DNA of 7,055 nucleotides from an uncultured Candidatus Saccharibacteria bacterium (GTDB lineage Bacteria > Patescibacteriota > Saccharimonadia > Saccharimonadales > UBA4665). This document shows positions 5,921-7,055 of this stretch, in pieces. The notes under the pieces were generated by a model, which made no database searches, was not told the origin of the DNA, and was given only the letters and a program-made list of their open reading frames with translations. Where the stretch lies: assembly GCA_937988795.1 (NCBI GenBank), contig CALKHY010000177.1, positions 1 to 7,055 on the forward strand, read 5' to 3'. Both the position numbers and the translations under genes were made by a program. How positions within the stretch are numbered: position 1 is the stretch's first letter; each line of letters opens with the position of its first letter.

Positions 5921-5943
5921 TTATTTTTATGGAAGACCGGCTA
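5904..5943. repeat. Inverted repeat bracketing the LysR-gene -10 and start codon
   Basis: TAGCCGGACT (5904-5913) and AGACCGGCTA (5934-5943) are inverted copies matching in nine of ten positions, with a perfect outer 7 bp. Arm centres are 30 bp apart, about three helical turns. The left arm contains the stop codon of the cdsA-like gene; the right arm is codons 2-5 of the LysR gene. Position and symmetry suit an autoregulatory operator. In read-through RNA from the plsY transcript the arms could also pair and hide the LysR start. Confidence 0.5.
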
Positions 5944-6819
5944 AAGAAGTTTGCGCACTTGGTAGACGCCGGCAGTTTTACTAAGGCAGCGCGCGAGCTG
6001 CACATCTCGCAACCCGCCCTCTCAACAGCCATCGCCAAGCTGGAGCGCGAGCTGAAGGCGCGGCTTTTAGTGCGCGGTTCGCGGCCGCTCGCACTCACCC
6101 CTGCTGGCAAGCTGGCATACCAGGCAGCCAAAGACCTGGTCGTACATGCGGATAACCTGCGCCTGCGCCTGGCAGAACTCGCCAACCAGCCTGTGACGCT
6201 TCGCATCGGCATGATGGACAGCATCGCCGACACGCTCTTTTCGGGCGACGCCAGCTTGGATTTGCTCGAGGGCGCGAAAGTATCCGTCGTCGTCAACAAC
6301 TCGCGCGTACTTGCCGAGGCTGTCGAACGCGGCGACCTGGACGTTGCCTTTGTAGCTCAGCAAATCAACGGTAAACTGCCGTCCATCCTCGAAGCCAAAC
6401 CAGTCGGTACCGAACCGCTGGTAGTAGTCTGCCATGCAGACCGCCACGTTGACCCCAAAGCCACTACCCTGCCCAACTTCATTGCCTACGACCAAGCATC
6501 CAACACCTTCCAACTCGTCCAAAACGCACTCAAAAAGTATGGCTTGAGCGCCGAAATAACCATCTACTCCACCAGCCCGGAAATAATGCTCCGCCTCGTC
6601 CTCCAAAACAGAGGCATCGCCGCCCTCCCCTACCTCATGGTCCGCAACTACCTGCAAACCGGCCGGTTACGACGCTTGGGCGAGCCATCGCCATGGCTAA
6701 TCCCCCGCAATATAATTGCAATTAAGCGCAGCGACCGCGATATAGCAAGAGTGCTGGCCATGTTAGGCAGACAAATCGCGGGCACCCTTAACCAACTCTC
6801 TATCGAGGCCCAACAGTGA
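5929..6819 (+). CDS. LysR-type transcriptional regulator
   Basis: The 296 residues are a full-length LysR protein (usual range 290-310). Residues 1-60 form the winged helix-turn-helix: FAHLVDAGSFTKAARELHIS, then QPALSTAIAKLERELKARLL, then TPAG at 57-60. A linker helix runs to about 88. The effector-binding domain starts at VTLRIGMMDS (89-98), a standard first strand, and ends near 285; RGIAALPYLMV (228-238) is the usual late strand-helix segment. The ligand cannot be read from the sequence. LysR regulators normally sit divergent from a target; this one is co-directional behind plsY and the cdsA-like gene, with its own promoter. A target in the lipid genes or autoregulation through the inverted repeat at its start is inference. 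The coding strand turns strongly C-rich from about 6360 to 6660, unlike the G-rich coding strands of its two upstream neighbours. Its TGA stop is followed by a weak terminator-like hairpin. Confidence 0.93.
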   Translation: MEDRLKKFAHLVDAGSFTKAARELHISQPALSTAIAKLERELKARLLVRGSRPLALTPAGKLAYQAAKDLVVHADNLRLRLAELANQPVTLRIGMMDSIADTLFSGDASLDLLEGAKVSVVVNNSRVLAEAVERGDLDVAFVAQQINGKLPSILEAKPVGTEPLVVVCHADRHVDPKATTLPNFIAYDQASNTFQLVQNALKKYGLSAEITIYSTSPEIMLRLVLQNRGIAALPYLMVRNYLQTGRLRRLGEPSPWLIPRNIIAIKRSDRDIARVLAMLGRQIAGTLNQLSIEAQQ

Positions 6820-6834
6820 CCGTCTGATATTGGG

Positions 6835-6843
6835 TTATGCACA
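6835..6843 (+). other. Possible DnaA-box-like 9-mer
   Basis: TTATGCACA fits the TTATNCACA DnaA box consensus and lies in the gap after the LysR gene, next to AT-rich repeats. It is a single copy; I saw no second box in the window. With eight fixed bases a chance hit in 7 kb is not rare, so this is weak support for replication-related function. Confidence 0.2.
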
Positions 6844-6850
6844 GTTTCAA

Positions 6851-6889
6851 CAAAAGTGATTAACAGCTGATTAACTCTTGTGCTTTTTT
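6851..6889 (+). terminator. Weak intrinsic terminator after the LysR gene
   Basis: An imperfect hairpin pairs CAAAAG (6851-6856) with CTTGTG (6877-6882), and TTAA (6860-6863) with TTAA (6871-6874) in the inner stem. It is followed by six T residues at 6884-6889. The stem is AT-rich with internal mismatches. The same stretch contains two direct copies of TGATTAAC (6857-6864 and 6868-6875) with an 11-base period, so it may instead be a protein-binding site. Confidence 0.4.
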
Positions 6890-7029
6890 CTTGCAACTTG
6901 AGGGAACTGTCGATATATTGGGCCAAGCGACATGGAGTTGCACAATCGCCTGTCCTGCCGACAGCACCGTCATCACTATTCCAGTATCGGATGAGCTATC
7001 CGGTGTTGCTGCAGCAGAATATTTTTTGG
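6864..7029 (+). CDS. Possible truncated gene fragment, Ig-like domain
   Basis: A frame open from 6864 to the contig end reads, in its latter part, PADSTVITIPVSDELSGV followed by AAAEYFLEI. The pattern VTIxVSDxLSGVAxAEY is typical of bacterial Ig-like repeats in surface proteins. There is no ATG in this frame; TTG codons at 6891 and 6918 are the only common starts and lack a clear ribosome site. The frame overlaps the putative terminator. It may be a partial surface-protein gene, or foreign sequence joined at a low-coverage contig end. The frame must stop being trusted at 7030, where adapter begins. Confidence 0.3.
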
Positions 7030-7055
7030 AGATCGGAAGAGCGTCGTGTAGGGAA
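7030..7055. other. Illumina sequencing adapter (artefact)
   Basis: From AGATCGGAAGAGCGTCGTGT at 7030-7049 through the last base, all 26 bases match the reverse complement of the Illumina TruSeq universal adapter as I know it. This is library sequence left by read-through of a short insert and not trimmed before assembly. It is not genomic. Confidence 0.97.

Noticed and set aside
6067..6657. 196-residue minus-strand open frame opposite the LysR gene
   Set aside because: It lies wholly within a well-supported LysR gene and shows no motif or promoter; it is the mirror of C-rich codons.
1..7029. CRISPR arrays, insertion sequences, tRNA or rRNA genes
   Set aside because: I read both strands and found no regularly spaced repeats, transposase motifs, terminal inverted repeats, or tRNA or rRNA signatures.
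1..7055. UGA recoded as glycine, as in some CPR lineages (SR1, Gracilibacteria)
   Set aside because: UGA ends the small membrane gene and the LysR gene at natural protein ends, and no gene needs an in-frame UGA to be full length.

Overview
The window is a contig end from a bacterium with a standard genetic code: TGA is used as a stop and Trp is encoded only by TGG. GC content looks close to half by eye. My best guess at the lineage is Patescibacteria/CPR, possibly Saccharibacteria. The reasons are tight packing of small membrane-protein genes, short intergenic gaps, apparently leaderless promoters, and an actinobacterial-type inositol-3-phosphate synthase (Saccharibacteria live on Actinobacteria). 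No ribosomal or other marker gene is present, so this is inference; a true actinobacterium or another phylum is not excluded.

Layout. Positions 1-72 are the 3' tail of a membrane-protein gene. A near-consensus promoter at 86-114 then drives an unrecognised 192-residue protein (121-699) whose mRNA should begin at or next to the ATG. A hairpin at 716-732 separates it from a convergent block of five minus-strand genes. In transcription order these are a 7-TM protein of unknown function (4592-3927), a small membrane protein of unknown function (3934-3515), a UbiA-family prenyltransferase (3498-2617), a VTT/DedA-like membrane protein (2635-1961) and inositol-3-phosphate synthase (1861-773). The first four are packed with overlapping or nearly touching ends. 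ino1 lies 97 bases further on, behind an AT-rich gap with a perfect inverted repeat.

A 53-base divergent promoter region separates this block from a plus-strand pair, plsY (4646-5215) and a cdsA-like CTP transferase (5205-5906), which overlap by 11 bases. A LysR-type regulator (5929-6819) follows. Its promoter lies at the end of the cdsA-like gene, and its -10 and start codon are bracketed by a 10-bp inverted repeat with one mismatch.

How the genes may work together. PlsY makes lysophosphatidate, a CdsA-type enzyme makes CDP-diacylglycerol from phosphatidate, and Ino1 makes inositol phosphate, the head-group precursor in actinobacterial phosphatidylinositol synthesis. With a prenyltransferase and a VTT protein alongside, the region reads as a membrane-lipid locus. 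PlsC and a CDP-alcohol phosphotransferase would be needed to complete the path and are not here.

The last 236 bases after the LysR gene hold a weak hairpin with a T run, a possible DnaA box, and an open frame resembling an Ig-like domain fragment. The final 26 bases are Illumina adapter sequence and are not part of the genome.
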